Part shown: positions 36,371-45,900 of the stretch, piece by piece
Numbering within the stretch: the first letter of the stretch is position 1
Layout of the letters: each line of letters opens with the position of its first letter
Source of the DNA: Mesorhizobium sp. B4-1-4
GTDB lineage: Bacteria > Pseudomonadota > Alphaproteobacteria > Rhizobiales > Rhizobiaceae
Direction of reading: 5' to 3'
Length of the DNA stretch: 64,000 nt
NCBI RefSeq assembly: GCF_006439395.2
Contig: NZ_CP083950.1
Span: forward strand, 2,046,001-2,110,000
Program-made: the position numbers and the translations under genes
Notes under the pieces: generated by a model
The model's input: only the letters and a program-made list of their open reading frames with translations
Told to the model about the DNA's origin: nothing
The model's database searches: none

Positions 36371-37474
36371 ATGACGACATCGCTTTTCCAGCCCATCACG
36401 CTCGACGGGCTCAGCTTTCCCAACCGCATTGCCGTGGCGCCGATGTGCCAGTATTCCGCCGAGGACGGCTCGGCCAGCGACTGGCATCTTTACCACTGGA
36501 TGAACCTGGCCATGTCCGGCGCCGGCATGGTCACCGTCGAGATGACCGATGTCGAGCGGCGCGGCCGTATAACCCATGGCTGCCTCGGCCTCTATTCCGA
36601 AGACAATGAAGCCTCCGCGCGGCGGGCGCTGGACGCGGCCAGACGCGTTGCCGCCTCGGGCACCAAGTTCGGCACGCAGCTTGCCCATGCCGGCCGCAAG
36701 GCCTCGAACCGCAAGCCTTGGGAAGGCGGCGGGCCGTTGCAGCCAAACGAAGATCCCTGGCAGACCGTTTCAGCCTCGGCCATAGCCTACGACACCGGCT
36801 GGAACGTCCCGCGAGCGCTGGAAGACGACGAGATCCTCCAGCTCATCGAGCGGTTCGCGGAGGCCGCAAGGCGGGCCGAACGCGCCGGCTTCGACTTCAT
36901 CGAACTGCATGCCGCGCATGGCTACCTGATCTTCCAGTTCCTGTCGCCGCTCTCCAACCAGCGCACGGACCGCTGGGGCGGCTCGCTGGAAAACCGGATG
37001 CGTCTCGCGGTCGAGATCGCCAGGGCGGTGAAGAAAGCAGCACCAAGCCTGATGCTCGGCGCGCGGCTGTCGGTGAAGGACTGGGTCGATGGCGGCTTTG
37101 ACGTCGATGACGCGATCGAGGTGGCCAAAGCGCTCAAGGCCGAGGGCGTCGCCTATCTCTGCTGCTCCAGCAGCGGCAACTCGCCGTTGCAGAAATTGCC
37201 TACCGGCCCCGGCTATCAGGTGCACCTGGCGGAAGCCGTGCGCAAGGGCGCCGGGATCCCGACCCGTGCGGTCGGCCTGATCGACGATCCGAAGCAGGCC
37301 GAGGCTGTCATCGCCGAGGGCCGCGCCGACATGGTGGCGCTGGCGCGCGCCTTCCTGGCCGACCCGCGCTGGGGTTGGCGTGCGGCCGCCACGTTCAGCG
37401 AAAAGATCCATCCGGCGCCGCAGCTCGCCCGCTCGGTGACGACGATGGAACACTGGATGAAGGCGGCGGGCTGA
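36371..37474 (+). CDS. NADH:flavin oxidoreductase (old yellow enzyme, YqjM-like)
   Basis: 367 residues of an FMN TIM barrel. Signatures are RIAVAPMCQYSAEDG, GTKFGTQLAHAGRKAS, the substrate-binding His pair in ELHAAHGYLIFQF with NQRTDRWGGSLENR, and ARAFLADPRWGWRAA near the C-terminus. The CQYS cysteine is characteristic of the thermophilic-like/YqjM class. It reduces activated C=C bonds; the physiological substrate is unknown. Confidence 0.93.
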   Translation: MTTSLFQPITLDGLSFPNRIAVAPMCQYSAEDGSASDWHLYHWMNLAMSGAGMVTVEMTDVERRGRITHGCLGLYSEDNEASARRALDAARRVAASGTKFGTQLAHAGRKASNRKPWEGGGPLQPNEDPWQTVSASAIAYDTGWNVPRALEDDEILQLIERFAEAARRAERAGFDFIELHAAHGYLIFQFLSPLSNQRTDRWGGSLENRMRLAVEIARAVKKAAPSLMLGARLSVKDWVDGGFDVDDAIEVAKALKAEGVAYLCCSSSGNSPLQKLPTGPGYQVHLAEAVRKGAGIPTRAVGLIDDPKQAEAVIAEGRADMVALARAFLADPRWGWRAAATFSEKIHPAPQLARSVTTMEHWMKAAG

Positions 37475-37532
37475 CCGATCCCACCTCCCAATGCCGTCGC
37501 GGTCCTGCCCAGCACATGCATCGAACAAACTT

Positions 37533-37562
37533 AAGTCGCGTCGCAAACGCGACGCGACTTTT
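37533..37562 (+). terminator. Terminator after the old yellow enzyme gene
   Basis: Perfect 12-bp stem AAGTCGCGTCGC / GCGACGCGACTT with an AAAC loop, ending in TTTT, 58 bases after the OYE stop. Confidence 0.85.
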
Positions 37563-37617
37563 GGGCGCAGCCTGAAGGCCATTTTTGAAACCAAATTGGC
37601 TGCTTTGCGTTGCGGCC

Positions 37618-37896
37618 ATGATGGACAACAAACCCTTTGAAACGCCTGTGGTGGTCGAGCTTGGCCATGTCGGCAAATATCGCCATATCCGCAGCACCCA
37701 GGAAGCGGCGGAGTGCCTGATGACGGTTTGGCCGCTCAATCGCGGCCCGCGTCACCGTGATGCTCTCGACACTTGCCTCAAAGTGCTGGAAGGTTATCGT
37801 TCGACAGCGGATGCACGACGGGCACTGATCGAGGCCGCCAGGGAATCGGAAGTGCTTGTGCCCGACGACAGGCTATCCGACGACCGGCTGCATTGA
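37618..37896 (+). CDS. DUF982 family protein (1 of 2 in the window)
   Basis: 92 residues from ATG 37618 (or 37621). Typical DUF982 layout: PVVVELGHVGKYRHIRSTQE, AAECLMTVWPLNRGP and a helical YRSTADARRALIEAARE segment. DUF982 proteins are small rhizobial proteins of unknown role, often in multiple copies; a second lies at 52498-52794. Confidence 0.85.
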   Translation: MMDNKPFETPVVVELGHVGKYRHIRSTQEAAECLMTVWPLNRGPRHRDALDTCLKVLEGYRSTADARRALIEAARESEVLVPDDRLSDDRLH

Positions 37897-37926
37897 GCAG
37901 GCGGAGCTTTCAACCGGAGGTTTTTA

Positions 37927-38166
37927 ATGGCGAAGCTGACTTACAAGATCGTCGAACATGACGGTGGCTGGGCCTACAAGGTCGGCTCGACCTTCTCGGA
38001 GACGTTTCCCACCCACCAGGACGCGTTGCGCGCCGCCGAAATCGCTTCGGCCGAGCAGCAAGTCGCGGGCGCCACGGACGGCATCCAGTATGAGGACGCC
38101 GAGGGCAAATGGCACGAGGAATTGGCCGATGGCCGCGACCGACCGCAGACCGAAGTTTCCGACTAA
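37927..38166 (+). CDS. DUF2188 family protein
   Basis: 79 residues. LTYKIVEHDGGWAYKVGSTF, then THQDALRAAEIASAEQQ and IQYEDAEGKWHEE match DUF2188. Function unknown. ATG 37927 follows GGAGGTTTTTA. A GGACGTC/GACGTCC inverted repeat (38216-38239) downstream could end the message. Confidence 0.85.
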   Translation: MAKLTYKIVEHDGGWAYKVGSTFSETFPTHQDALRAAEIASAEQQVAGATDGIQYEDAEGKWHEELADGRDRPQTEVSD

Positions 38167-38264
38167 ACTGCCAGCAGAAGAAAACTTGCCTGCACAAAGA
38201 CAGGGTGCCGACCGCGGACGTCAGGAGAGACGACGTCCTGCGGTCAGCAGCCACCCCAGCGGAA

Positions 38265-38549
38265 TTATTTGCCGCAGTACTGATCGTTGACGTTCAGCCC
38301 GGCATTGGCATCGGGACCAGGGGTGCTGGACGCACAAGGCCCGACCGGACCAGGGTTGCCAAGGCTGTTCAGCCCACTGCCATCCGCATTGATGCTTCCG
38401 GTGGTGCTCTGGTCGACGCCTTGGGAATCCTCATTGCCGAACAGCCACCAGTTGTGATGGCTGGAATACGTGCCGTCCGACGGCTGGGCCATCGCCGATG
38501 TTGCGAGCCCGATTGTCAGAACCGACGCCGCGAGAAGTTTCGTATACAT
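38265..38549 (-). CDS. Small exported hypothetical protein
   Basis: 94 residues. A clean signal peptide (LLAASVLTIGLATSAMAQ) is followed by a Gly/Ser/Asn-rich mature part with two cysteines (GPCASS and DQYCGK) near the C-terminus that could pair. GGAGTGATT precedes the ATG. No known domain. Typical of small rhizobial periplasmic proteins. Confidence 0.7.
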   Translation of the reverse strand: MYTKLLAASVLTIGLATSAMAQPSDGTYSSHHNWWLFGNEDSQGVDQSTTGSINADGSGLNSLGNPGPVGPCASSTPGPDANAGLNVNDQYCGK

Positions 38550-38647
38550 TGAATCACTCCGTATCTTGGCCGCCTTGGGTGCGACACGGGGTAAACCCGG
38601 CGATCAGCGGGATGGTTCATTGAAATTGTTGTGAGGCCGCGGTGATG

Positions 38648-38749
38648 GAATGCGCGGGCTGCAATCCGCTCTATGAAATCAACGACCCGCTTCGGTTCGA
38701 CGAACTGCGGCATGTGGCCGGCACCGTCGACACGTTCACATTGAATTGC
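38648..38749 (-). pseudogene. Remnant of the C-terminus of an alpha/beta hydrolase
   Basis: A minus-strand frame reads CERVDGAGHMPQFVEPKRV followed by VDFIERIAA. The pattern xGxGHMPQFExPxxVxxxI is the usual C-terminal catalytic-His block of alpha/beta hydrolases. The rest of such an enzyme is absent: upstream is the unrelated molybdopterin gene, and the frame around the block is random. It is therefore a decayed fragment rather than a gene. Confidence 0.5.
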
Positions 38750-38871
38750 GAATGCAGATGCCGCCGGCCGGTCGAAACACAGCGCCGGCCGCGTGGCATT
38801 GCAGCAGGCCGCGCGCCGCGCTATCTCAGGCGACATCGCCTTCCCAGACGACCCGTCTTGCCGGAGCCTTC

Positions 38872-39615
38872 ATGCCCGAAATCGTTACCGCCGCCATGCT
38901 TGTCATCGGTGATGAGATTCTGTCCGGCCGCACCAAGGACAAGAACATCGGCCATCTCGCCGACATCATGACGGCGATCGGCATCGACCTGAAGGAGGTG
39001 CGCATCGTCCCCGACGAGGAAGACGAGATCGTCGCGGCTGTGAATGCCGTGCGCGCACGCTACACCTATGTGTTCACCACCGGCGGCATCGGCCCCACCC
39101 ATGACGACATCACCGCCGATTCGATCGCCAAGGCGTTCGGCGTGCCCTGCGAATACGACGCCAAGGCCTACGCGATGCTGGAGGCGAGCTATGCCGCGCG
39201 TGGCATCGAATATACAGAGGCCCGCAAACGCATGGCGCGGATGCCGCGCGGCGCCGACCATATCGACAACCCGGTGTCGGTGGCGCCCGGCTTCCGCATC
39301 GGCAATGTCCATGTAATGGCCGGTGTGCCCGCTATCTTCCAGGCCATGCTCGACAATGTCGTGCCGACGCTGAAGACCGGCACGAAGATGCTGTCGGCGG
39401 CGGTGCACTGCCCCTTCGGTGAAGGCCTTGTCGGCGGGCCGTTGGGCGAGATCCAGAAAGCGCATCCGGACACGATCATCGGCTCCTATCCGAAATATGG
39501 CGATGGCAAGTTCTGGACTGAACTGGTCGTTCGTGCCCGCAGCCAGGAGGCACTCGACGCCGCGCGCGCCGATGTCGAGGCTATGGTGGCGGGATTGGCT
39601 GGCAAGGTGGGCTGA
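38872..39615 (+). CDS. Competence/damage-inducible protein A-like molybdopterin-binding protein
   Basis: 247 residues, a MoCF/CinA N-terminal domain alone (the amidohydrolase half of full CinA is missing, as usual for this family). Visible motifs are AAMLVIGDEILSGRTKDKN and the TTGGIGPTHDD nucleotide/molybdopterin-binding loop. Exact role unknown. ATG 38872 gives the conserved N-terminus MPEIVTAAM. Confidence 0.9.
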   Translation: MPEIVTAAMLVIGDEILSGRTKDKNIGHLADIMTAIGIDLKEVRIVPDEEDEIVAAVNAVRARYTYVFTTGGIGPTHDDITADSIAKAFGVPCEYDAKAYAMLEASYAARGIEYTEARKRMARMPRGADHIDNPVSVAPGFRIGNVHVMAGVPAIFQAMLDNVVPTLKTGTKMLSAAVHCPFGEGLVGGPLGEIQKAHPDTIIGSYPKYGDGKFWTELVVRARSQEALDAARADVEAMVAGLAGKVG

Positions 39616-39697
39616 TCGGCTCGAGGCCGGAACCAAGCACGGCGCGGCCACGTTTCTTTCCGACGGGTTCGGGCGCTCGCAAGATTGAGGGATCATC

Positions 39698-40531
39698 ATG
39701 CGCTTCAAGACCATGGTTGCCATTCTGCAGAACGAGCAGGATGCCGAGCGCGTGCTCGACTGTGCCATTCCGCTTGCCAGCCGCTTCGAGAGCCATCTGA
39801 TCGGCATCCATGCCGAGGCGCTTCCTGTACCCTACACATCGGCAACCGGGTTCCCGGATACCGAGTTCTTGCAGGTCTCGGCCGACATGAACCGCGAGCG
39901 GGCCAACAAACTCCAGGCCGTCTTTCTCAGGCGTATCGAGGATTCCGGCCTCTCCTTCGAGTGGCGCAGCCTGGAGAGCTTTTCCGGCGACAGCGCGCTG
40001 ACGGGCATTTCAAGCGTGCGCGCCGCCGATCTCATCATAGCCGCCCAACGCGAGACCGGCGGCGACCCCAGTGCCGACGTCGATACGCTGGTCTATGACG
40101 CCGGCCGGCCGGTCCTGGTGGTCCCCCACGCCGGCCCGCTGGTCACCACCTTCAAACGCGTGCTGCTCGCCTGGAACGGCAGCAAGGAAGCCGCCCGCGC
40201 CGCCTTTGACGCGCTGCCCTTCATCATCGAGGCCGAGAAAACCGACATACTGGTCATCGATCCGCCCGATACGCTCGACGAGAGCTCGGAGGCCGCCGGT
40301 GCCGAAATCGCCTCCGCCCTGTCACGCCACGGCGCCACCGTCAGCGTCTCGGTGCTGAAATCGGGCGGCACGTCTGTCGATGACATGATCCAGAACAGGG
40401 TCGCCGAAAGCGGTGCCGATCTCCTGGTTCTTGGCGCCTATAGCCACTCCTGGCTGCGTCAGCTTCTGTTCGGCGGGGTGACGCGCACGGTCCTGCGCAC
40501 GGCGCAGGTGGCGGCCTTCCTGTCGCGATAA
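39698..40531 (+). CDS. Universal stress protein (double Usp domain)
   Basis: 277 residues. The N-terminal Usp-like half ([12 protein letters not shown]...) is degenerate. The C-terminal half has [20 protein letters not shown] and the ATP-loop-like [20 protein letters not shown] followed by GVTRTVL. ATG 39698 follows GAGGGATCATC. Confidence 0.88.
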   Translation: MRFKTMVAILQNEQDAERVLDCAIPLASRFESHLIGIHAEALPVPYTSATGFPDTEFLQVSADMNRERANKLQAVFLRRIEDSGLSFEWRSLESFSGDSALTGISSVRAADLIIAAQRETGGDPSADVDTLVYDAGRPVLVVPHAGPLVTTFKRVLLAWNGSKEAARAAFDALPFIIEAEKTDILVIDPPDTLDESSEAAGAEIASALSRHGATVSVSVLKSGGTSVDDMIQNRVAESGADLLVLGAYSHSWLRQLLFGGVTRTVLRTAQVAAFLSR

Positions 40532-40647
40532 GTCCACAACGATCGCTGGTGGCCACCCTTGCCAAACCCAAGGGTTTCCAGTTAATTCCGCGCGCATTCC
40601 CCTGTTTTCTTGCACGCGGTCCTCGCGTGCTGCGGAGTGCGCGAGAC

Positions 40648-41148
40648 ATGTCCCTTCCCGAAAAAGCCTTCCCGGTCTCCTGGGACCAGTTCCATCGTGA
40701 CGCCCGCGCGCTCGCCTGGCGGCTTGCCGGCACCAACGAGGGGCAATGGAAGGCGATCGTCTGCATCACGCGCGGCGGATTGGTTCCAGCGGCGATCATC
40801 TCGCGCGAGTTGGGCATCCGCATCATCGAGACGGTCTGTGTCGCCTCCTATCACGACTATACCAGCCAGGGGCAGTTGCAGGTGCTGAAGGAAGTCACGC
40901 CGGCGCTGCTTGCCGATGATGGCGCCGGGGTGCTGATCATCGACGACCTGACCGACACGGGCAAAACCGCCGGTATCGTGCGGGCGATGATGCCCAAGGC
41001 CCATTTCGCCACCGTCTACGCCAAGCCCAAGGGCAGGCCCTTGGTCGATACTTTCGTCACCGAGGTCAGCCAGGACACCTGGATCTATTTTCCCTGGGAT
41101 ATGGGCTTCACCTATCAGAAGCCGATCGCTGACGATCACGCCGGCTGA
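40648..41148 (+). CDS. gpt: Xanthine phosphoribosyltransferase
   Basis: 166 residues. It salvages xanthine/guanine using PRPP. The PRPP-binding motif is [16 protein letters not shown], with the flexible-loop region [13 protein letters not shown]. The length and the IYFPWD block match bacterial Gpt. ATG 40648 ([12 protein letters not shown]) is preferred over an in-frame ATG at 40549. Confidence 0.94.
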   Translation: MSLPEKAFPVSWDQFHRDARALAWRLAGTNEGQWKAIVCITRGGLVPAAIISRELGIRIIETVCVASYHDYTSQGQLQVLKEVTPALLADDGAGVLIIDDLTDTGKTAGIVRAMMPKAHFATVYAKPKGRPLVDTFVTEVSQDTWIYFPWDMGFTYQKPIADDHAG

Positions 41149-41358
41149 TTCGGAACGGGCGCTTTTTCCAGTTTAAGCCGTCACCAGCGACAATATTTGC
41201 CTGCGCGGCCAGGCCCGCGGAGGCAGAATGTCCTGTGAAATCGACCTTTGTTGAGGGAACCGGCCAGCCTGATCAAAGTTTTTACTTTTATTGGTCACGA
41301 TTAGTCGTAGAATCCGTGAGGCGGCAAACGATTCTGGAGGCTGGGGCTAACTTCTCCG

Positions 41359-41847
41359 ATGTTGATAAGGCCAACGACGCACAACCATCTGGCTGAACGG
41401 GTCCAACGGCTCTTTGGTATGGCTCCATGCCGCCTGCAGGTTGCCGCCCTGCCCTGGCGCAATGTGGGGAACGGTGTCGAGATCATGCTGATCACCAGCC
41501 GTGACACCGGCCGCTGGGTGCTTCCCAAAGGCTGGCCTGAGGCCAGGGAGCCGCTCTGCGAGGCGGCCGCACGCGAGGCTGGCGAGGAAGCCGGATTGCG
41601 CGGTAGCGTCTCTCATCTCGAAGCCGGCCGCTACTTCTATGCCAAGGTGCTGGCCTCCGGCGAAGAAGTACCCTGCGAGGTGCTGGTGTTTCCGCTGCAT
41701 GTCGACAAGATCGCCGACCGCTGGAAAGAAAAACACGCCCGCACCCGCAAATGGGTCAATTCCAGCGAAGCGGTGCGCATGGTCCATGAACCCGACCTGT
41801 GCCAGATCATCGCCTATTTCTGCGCCGACCCGCACAAATTTTCCTAG
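41359..41847 (+). CDS. Nudix hydrolase (diphosphoinositol-phosphatase-like class)
   Basis: 162 residues. A Nudix box starts at GWPEAREPL and contains the catalytic REAGEEAG. The preceding WVLPKGWPE and following RKWVNSSEAVRMV match the small alphaproteobacterial Nudix family related to DIPP enzymes. The natural substrate is unknown. Confidence 0.9.
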   Translation: MLIRPTTHNHLAERVQRLFGMAPCRLQVAALPWRNVGNGVEIMLITSRDTGRWVLPKGWPEAREPLCEAAAREAGEEAGLRGSVSHLEAGRYFYAKVLASGEEVPCEVLVFPLHVDKIADRWKEKHARTRKWVNSSEAVRMVHEPDLCQIIAYFCADPHKFS

Positions 41848-41962
41848 ACCGCCGCCGGCCTGTGCCGCGTGCGCCACGGCGGATTCACACGCCTGTGATG
41901 TGCCGCATGAATGGTTTGCTAATTTTTCTTCGCTAGGAAGCGGCCAATCTGGCGTTTGATCG

Positions 41963-42271
41963 ATGGCGAAACCTGTAGACCCACTTCAGCAAGACCCGGG
42001 CAAGCCCAAGCGCGAGCGCCGCCCTCGCGTGCTCAAGGGTGCAAGCATCATCACCGGTTCCCATTCGGAAGTCGCCGTTTTGCTGCGCAACCAGCATGCG
42101 GGCGGCGCCGAACTGAAAATACCGCTCGAGGCCCGGATTCCCGATCGCTTCCTTCTTTACGTGCCGCTCGACGGCGTCGGCTATCGCTGCGAGGTCCGCT
42201 GGCGCCGCAAAGACAGGATTGGCGTGCAGTTCACCGGCACCGAGCCGAAACCGAGGTTGCATTACGGCTGA
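41963..42271 (+). CDS. Short PilZ-domain protein
   Basis: 102 residues. The layout fits a small PilZ fold: RERRPRVLKGASIITGSHSE at the N-terminus, then LRNQHAGGAELKI and YRCEVRWRRKDRIGVQFTG at the end. The DxSxxG motif is replaced by NQHAGG, so c-di-GMP binding may be weak or lost. It is the second PilZ-type gene in the window. Confidence 0.8.
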   Translation: MAKPVDPLQQDPGKPKRERRPRVLKGASIITGSHSEVAVLLRNQHAGGAELKIPLEARIPDRFLLYVPLDGVGYRCEVRWRRKDRIGVQFTGTEPKPRLHYG

Positions 42272-42358
42272 ACCACGATTTGCCCGGCGCCTCCCAACGT
42301 CGGCAATTCGCAAACCGGCGACCCAGACGACCATCGCGGCGGCGCATTTCTATCCCCG

Positions 42359-42367
42359 TTATCCACA
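42359..42367 (+). promoter_or_regulatory. DnaA box
   Basis: TTATCCACA, a perfect match to TTATNCACA, directly followed by the palindrome TGTGTGACACACA (42368-42380). DnaA boxes are known upstream of ribonucleotide reductase genes in several bacteria. Confidence 0.55.
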
Positions 42368-42375
42368 TGTGTGAC

Positions 42376-42391
42376 ACACAAGATGTTGGGG
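42376..42391 (+). promoter_or_regulatory. Weak NrdR-like box
   Basis: ACACAAGATGTTGGGG matches 12 of 16 positions of ACACWATATATWGTGT. The left half is perfect; the right half is poor. Confidence 0.3.
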
Positions 42392-42622
42392 TCACAAAAG
42401 CTACGCAAACGAATCCTTGACGGCGCAAAACGAGTCGCCTTTTATAGGCCATGCGCTCCTGTTGAGAGCGCGACCGGAAAGTTCTGAGCCCGGTCTTTTT
42501 CCCGGATTATGTGTGTTTTTTTCCCGCATTTCCGCCTGTTACGAGGCCGGCGGAAGCGTTGGGATTGTGGGGCATGGGGCGACGAAAGGGAGAATTGTCG
42601 GACTGGAATAAATTGTCTGTTA

Positions 42623-42638
42623 ATACTATATTTAGTGT
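42623..42638 (+). promoter_or_regulatory. NrdR box
   Basis: ATACTATATTTAGTGT matches 14 of 16 positions of the NrdR consensus ACACWATATATWGTGT. A partial second box (right half ATAGTGT) ends at 42667, with 29 bases between box starts rather than the usual 31-32. Confidence 0.6.
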
Positions 42639-42671
42639 TTGCAGGTAGGTTCGGCGCTAGATAGTGTGAAT

Positions 42672-42689
42672 TTCCCTCGATCGAGGGAA
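42672..42689. promoter_or_regulatory. 18-bp perfect palindrome upstream of nrdJ
   Basis: TTCCCTCGATCGAGGGAA reads the same on both strands. It could be an operator for a dimeric regulator or a hairpin in the leader RNA. It lies 33 bases after the NrdR-like box. Confidence 0.55.
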
Positions 42690-42900
42690 TCGAAAAATTC
42701 AGTTTCGAAGGACCCGCAAGGTCGGTTGGCAGCCTCGGCAAGCGCCTGGCAAGGCGTCTTGTTGCGCGCGCGGCAGCAGCTTGCGAAGAGGAGATGCCGG
42801 CATTGTTCGCGATGCCTGCAAACGGCGGACTGTGCTTTTCGCATTTGGGGCAGAAATCCCCTGACGAAAGCGCTATATATAGACAAAAGGGACAGGACCA

Positions 42901-45900
42901 ATGCGCATCGAGCGTCGTTTCACCAAGCCGGGGCAATCTGCTTATGCGGAGATTGAATTCCGCAAGGCGCTTTCCGAGATCAAGAATCCGGATGGCTCGG
43001 TGGTGTTCCGCTTGGACAATATCGATGTGCCGGCGCAGTTCTCCCAGGTGGCGGCCGACATCCTGGCGCAGAAATATTTTCGCAAGGCTGGTGTCCCCGC
43101 GCGGCTGAAGAAGGTCGAGGAGAACGACGTCCCCTCCTTCCTGTGGCGCTCGGTCGCCGATGAGGCCGAACTTGCCAAGCTGCCGGAAGTCGAGCGCTAT
43201 GGTTCCGAGATCGACGCCCGCCAGGTCTTCGACCGTCTGTCCGGCACCTGGACCTATTGGGGGTGGAAAGGCGGCTACTTCAAGTCGGAAGACGACGCGC
43301 GCGCTTTCCGCGACGAACTCGCCTACATGCTGGCCACCCAGCGCGTGGCGCCGAACTCGCCGCAATGGTTCAACACCGGCCTGCACTGGGCCTATGGCAT
43401 CGACGGTCCGAGCCAGGGTCATTTCTATGTCGACCCCTTCACCGGCAAGCTGACCAAGTCGAAATCATCCTACGAGCATCCGCAGCCGCATGCCTGCTTC
43501 ATCCAGGGCGTGCAGGACGATCTCGTCAACGAGGGCGGCATCATGGACCTTTGGGTGCGTGAGGCGCGCCTGTTCAAATATGGCTCCGGCACCGGCTCCA
43601 ACTTCTCGCTGCTGCGCGGCGAAGGTGAAAAACTGTCGGGCGGCGGCCGTTCTTCCGGCCTGATGAGCTTCCTCAAGATCGGCGACCGCGCTGCGGGCGC
43701 CATCAAGTCGGGCGGCACGACGCGCCGCGCCGCAAAAATGGTCATCGTCGATGCCGATCACCCCGATATCGAGGAATTCATCGACTGGAAGGTCAATGAA
43801 GAGCAGAAGGTCGCCTCGCTGGTGACCGGCTCCAAAATTGTCAAGAAGCATCTCGAAGCCATCATGAAGGCCTGCGTCAACTGCGAAGGTCAGGATGACG
43901 ATTGCTTCGACCCGTCGATCAACACCGCGCTGAAGCGCGAGATCAAAGCGGCCAAGAAGTCGGCCGTGCCGGAGAACTACATCTACCGCGTCATCCAGTT
44001 CGCCAAGCAGGGCTATACCTCGATGTCGTTCAAGACCTACGACACCGACTGGGATTCGGACGCCTACCTCACAGTTTCGGGCCAGAACTCCAATAATTCG
44101 GTGTCGCTGAAGGACAATTTCCTGCGCGCTGTCGAGCAGGATGGCGACTGGCAGCTGACCGCCCGCAAGGACGGCAAGGTGCTGAAGACGCTAAAGGCCA
44201 GGGACCTCTGGGAAAAGATCGGCTACGCCGCCTGGGCTTCGGCCGATCCCGGCCTGCATTTCAACACGACGATGAACGACTGGCATACCTGCGCTTCGGC
44301 TGGTGCGATCCGGGCCTCCAACCCGTGTTCTGAATACATGTTCCTTGACGACACGGCCTGCAATCTCGCCTCGATCAATCTGCTCCCTTACCGCAAAGCC
44401 GACGGCATGATCGATATCGCCGCCTACGAGCATACGGTCAGACTGTGGACCGTCGTTCTCGAAATCTCCGTCATGATGGCGCAGTTCCCGTCGAAGGAGA
44501 TCGCCAAGCTCTCCTACGACTACCGCACGCTCGGCCTGGGCTATGCCAATATCGGCGGCCTCTTGATGACCTCGGGCATTCCTTACGATTCCGACGAGGG
44601 CCGCGCCATCTGCGCCGCGCTGACCGCGATCATGACCGGCGTCGCCTACGCCACCTCGGCGGAAATGGCCTCCGAGCTCGGCGCCTTCCCGGATTATGAC
44701 CGCAACGCCCAGAACATGCTGCGCGTCATGCGCAACCATCGCCGCGCCGCCTATGGCGACAGGGACGGCTACGAGAAGCTGGCTGTCAATCCGGTGCCGC
44801 TGGTCGCCGCCGATCTCAAGCAGCAGGCGCTTGCCGAGCATGCGAAAGCCGCCTGGGACCGCGCCATCGAGCTTGGCGAGGAGCATGGCTACCGCAATGC
44901 GCAGGCGACCGTGATCGCGCCGACCGGCACGATCGGCCTGGTCATGGATTGCGACACCACTGGCATCGAGCCCGACTTCGCTCTTGTGAAGTTCAAGAAG
45001 CTCGCCGGCGGCGGCTATTTCAAGATCATCAACCGCGCCGTGCCGGAAGCGCTGCGCACGCTCGGCTATTCCGAGAGCCAGATCGCCGAGATCGAGGCCT
45101 ATGCGGTCGGCCACGGCAACCTCAACCAGGCACCCGGTATCAATCCCGGCTCGCTCAAGGCCAAGGGCTTTACCGACGAGAAGATCAGCGCGCTCAACGC
45201 GGCGCTGAAGTCGGCGTTCGACATCAAGTTCGTCTTCAACCAGTGGACGCTCGGCGCCGACTGGGTGAAGGAGACCTTTGGCTTCACCGACGAGCAGCTC
45301 AACGACTTCTCGTTCGAGATGCTGCCGGCAATGGGCTTCTCCAGGAAAGACATCGAGGCAGCCAACATCCATGTCTGCGGTGCCATGACGCTGGAAGGCG
45401 CGCCCTTCCTCAAGGCCGAACACCTTGCCGTGTTCGACTGCGCCAGCCCCTGCGGCAAGATCGGCAAGCGCTCGCTGTCGATCAACAGCCACATCCAGAT
45501 GATGGCCGCCGCACAGCCCTTCATCTCCGGCGCCATCTCCAAGACCATCAACATGCCCAACGATGCGACGGTGGAGGACGCCAAGAACGCCTACATGCTG
45601 TCGTGGAAGCTGGCGCTGAAGGCCAACGCGCTCTATCGCGACGGCTCGAAACTGTCGCAGCCGCTCAATGCCTCGCTGCTCGCCGATGGCGAGGATGACG
45701 AGGACGAAGCGGTCGAGCAGCTGATCGCGGCGCCGCAGGCGGCGCGGGCGGCGCAGATCACCGAGCGTATCGTCGAGCGCATCATCGAGCGCGTGTCGCG
45801 CGAGCAGGAGAAGCTGCCCGGTCGCCGCAAGGGTTATACCCAGAAGGCCAAGATCGGCGGCAACACCATCTTCCTGCGCACTGGCGAATATGATGACGGC

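Larger units (their letters stand above)
42272..42900 (+). promoter_or_regulatory. Long nrdJ leader/control region
   Basis: 629 bases without a gene, upstream of nrdJ. It holds a DnaA box next to a TGTGTG-A-CACACA palindrome (42359-42380), an NrdR-like box at 42623-42638, a half-matching one at 42652-42667 and an 18-bp palindrome at 42672-42689. A TATATA stretch lies at 42870-42880, close to the start codon. I looked for a cobalamin-riboswitch B12 box and did not find one. Confidence 0.65.

Noticed and set aside
42641..42900. Cobalamin riboswitch upstream of nrdJ
   Set aside because: Considered because NrdJ needs B12, but no B12-box or conserved core was visible; a covariance-model scan would decide.
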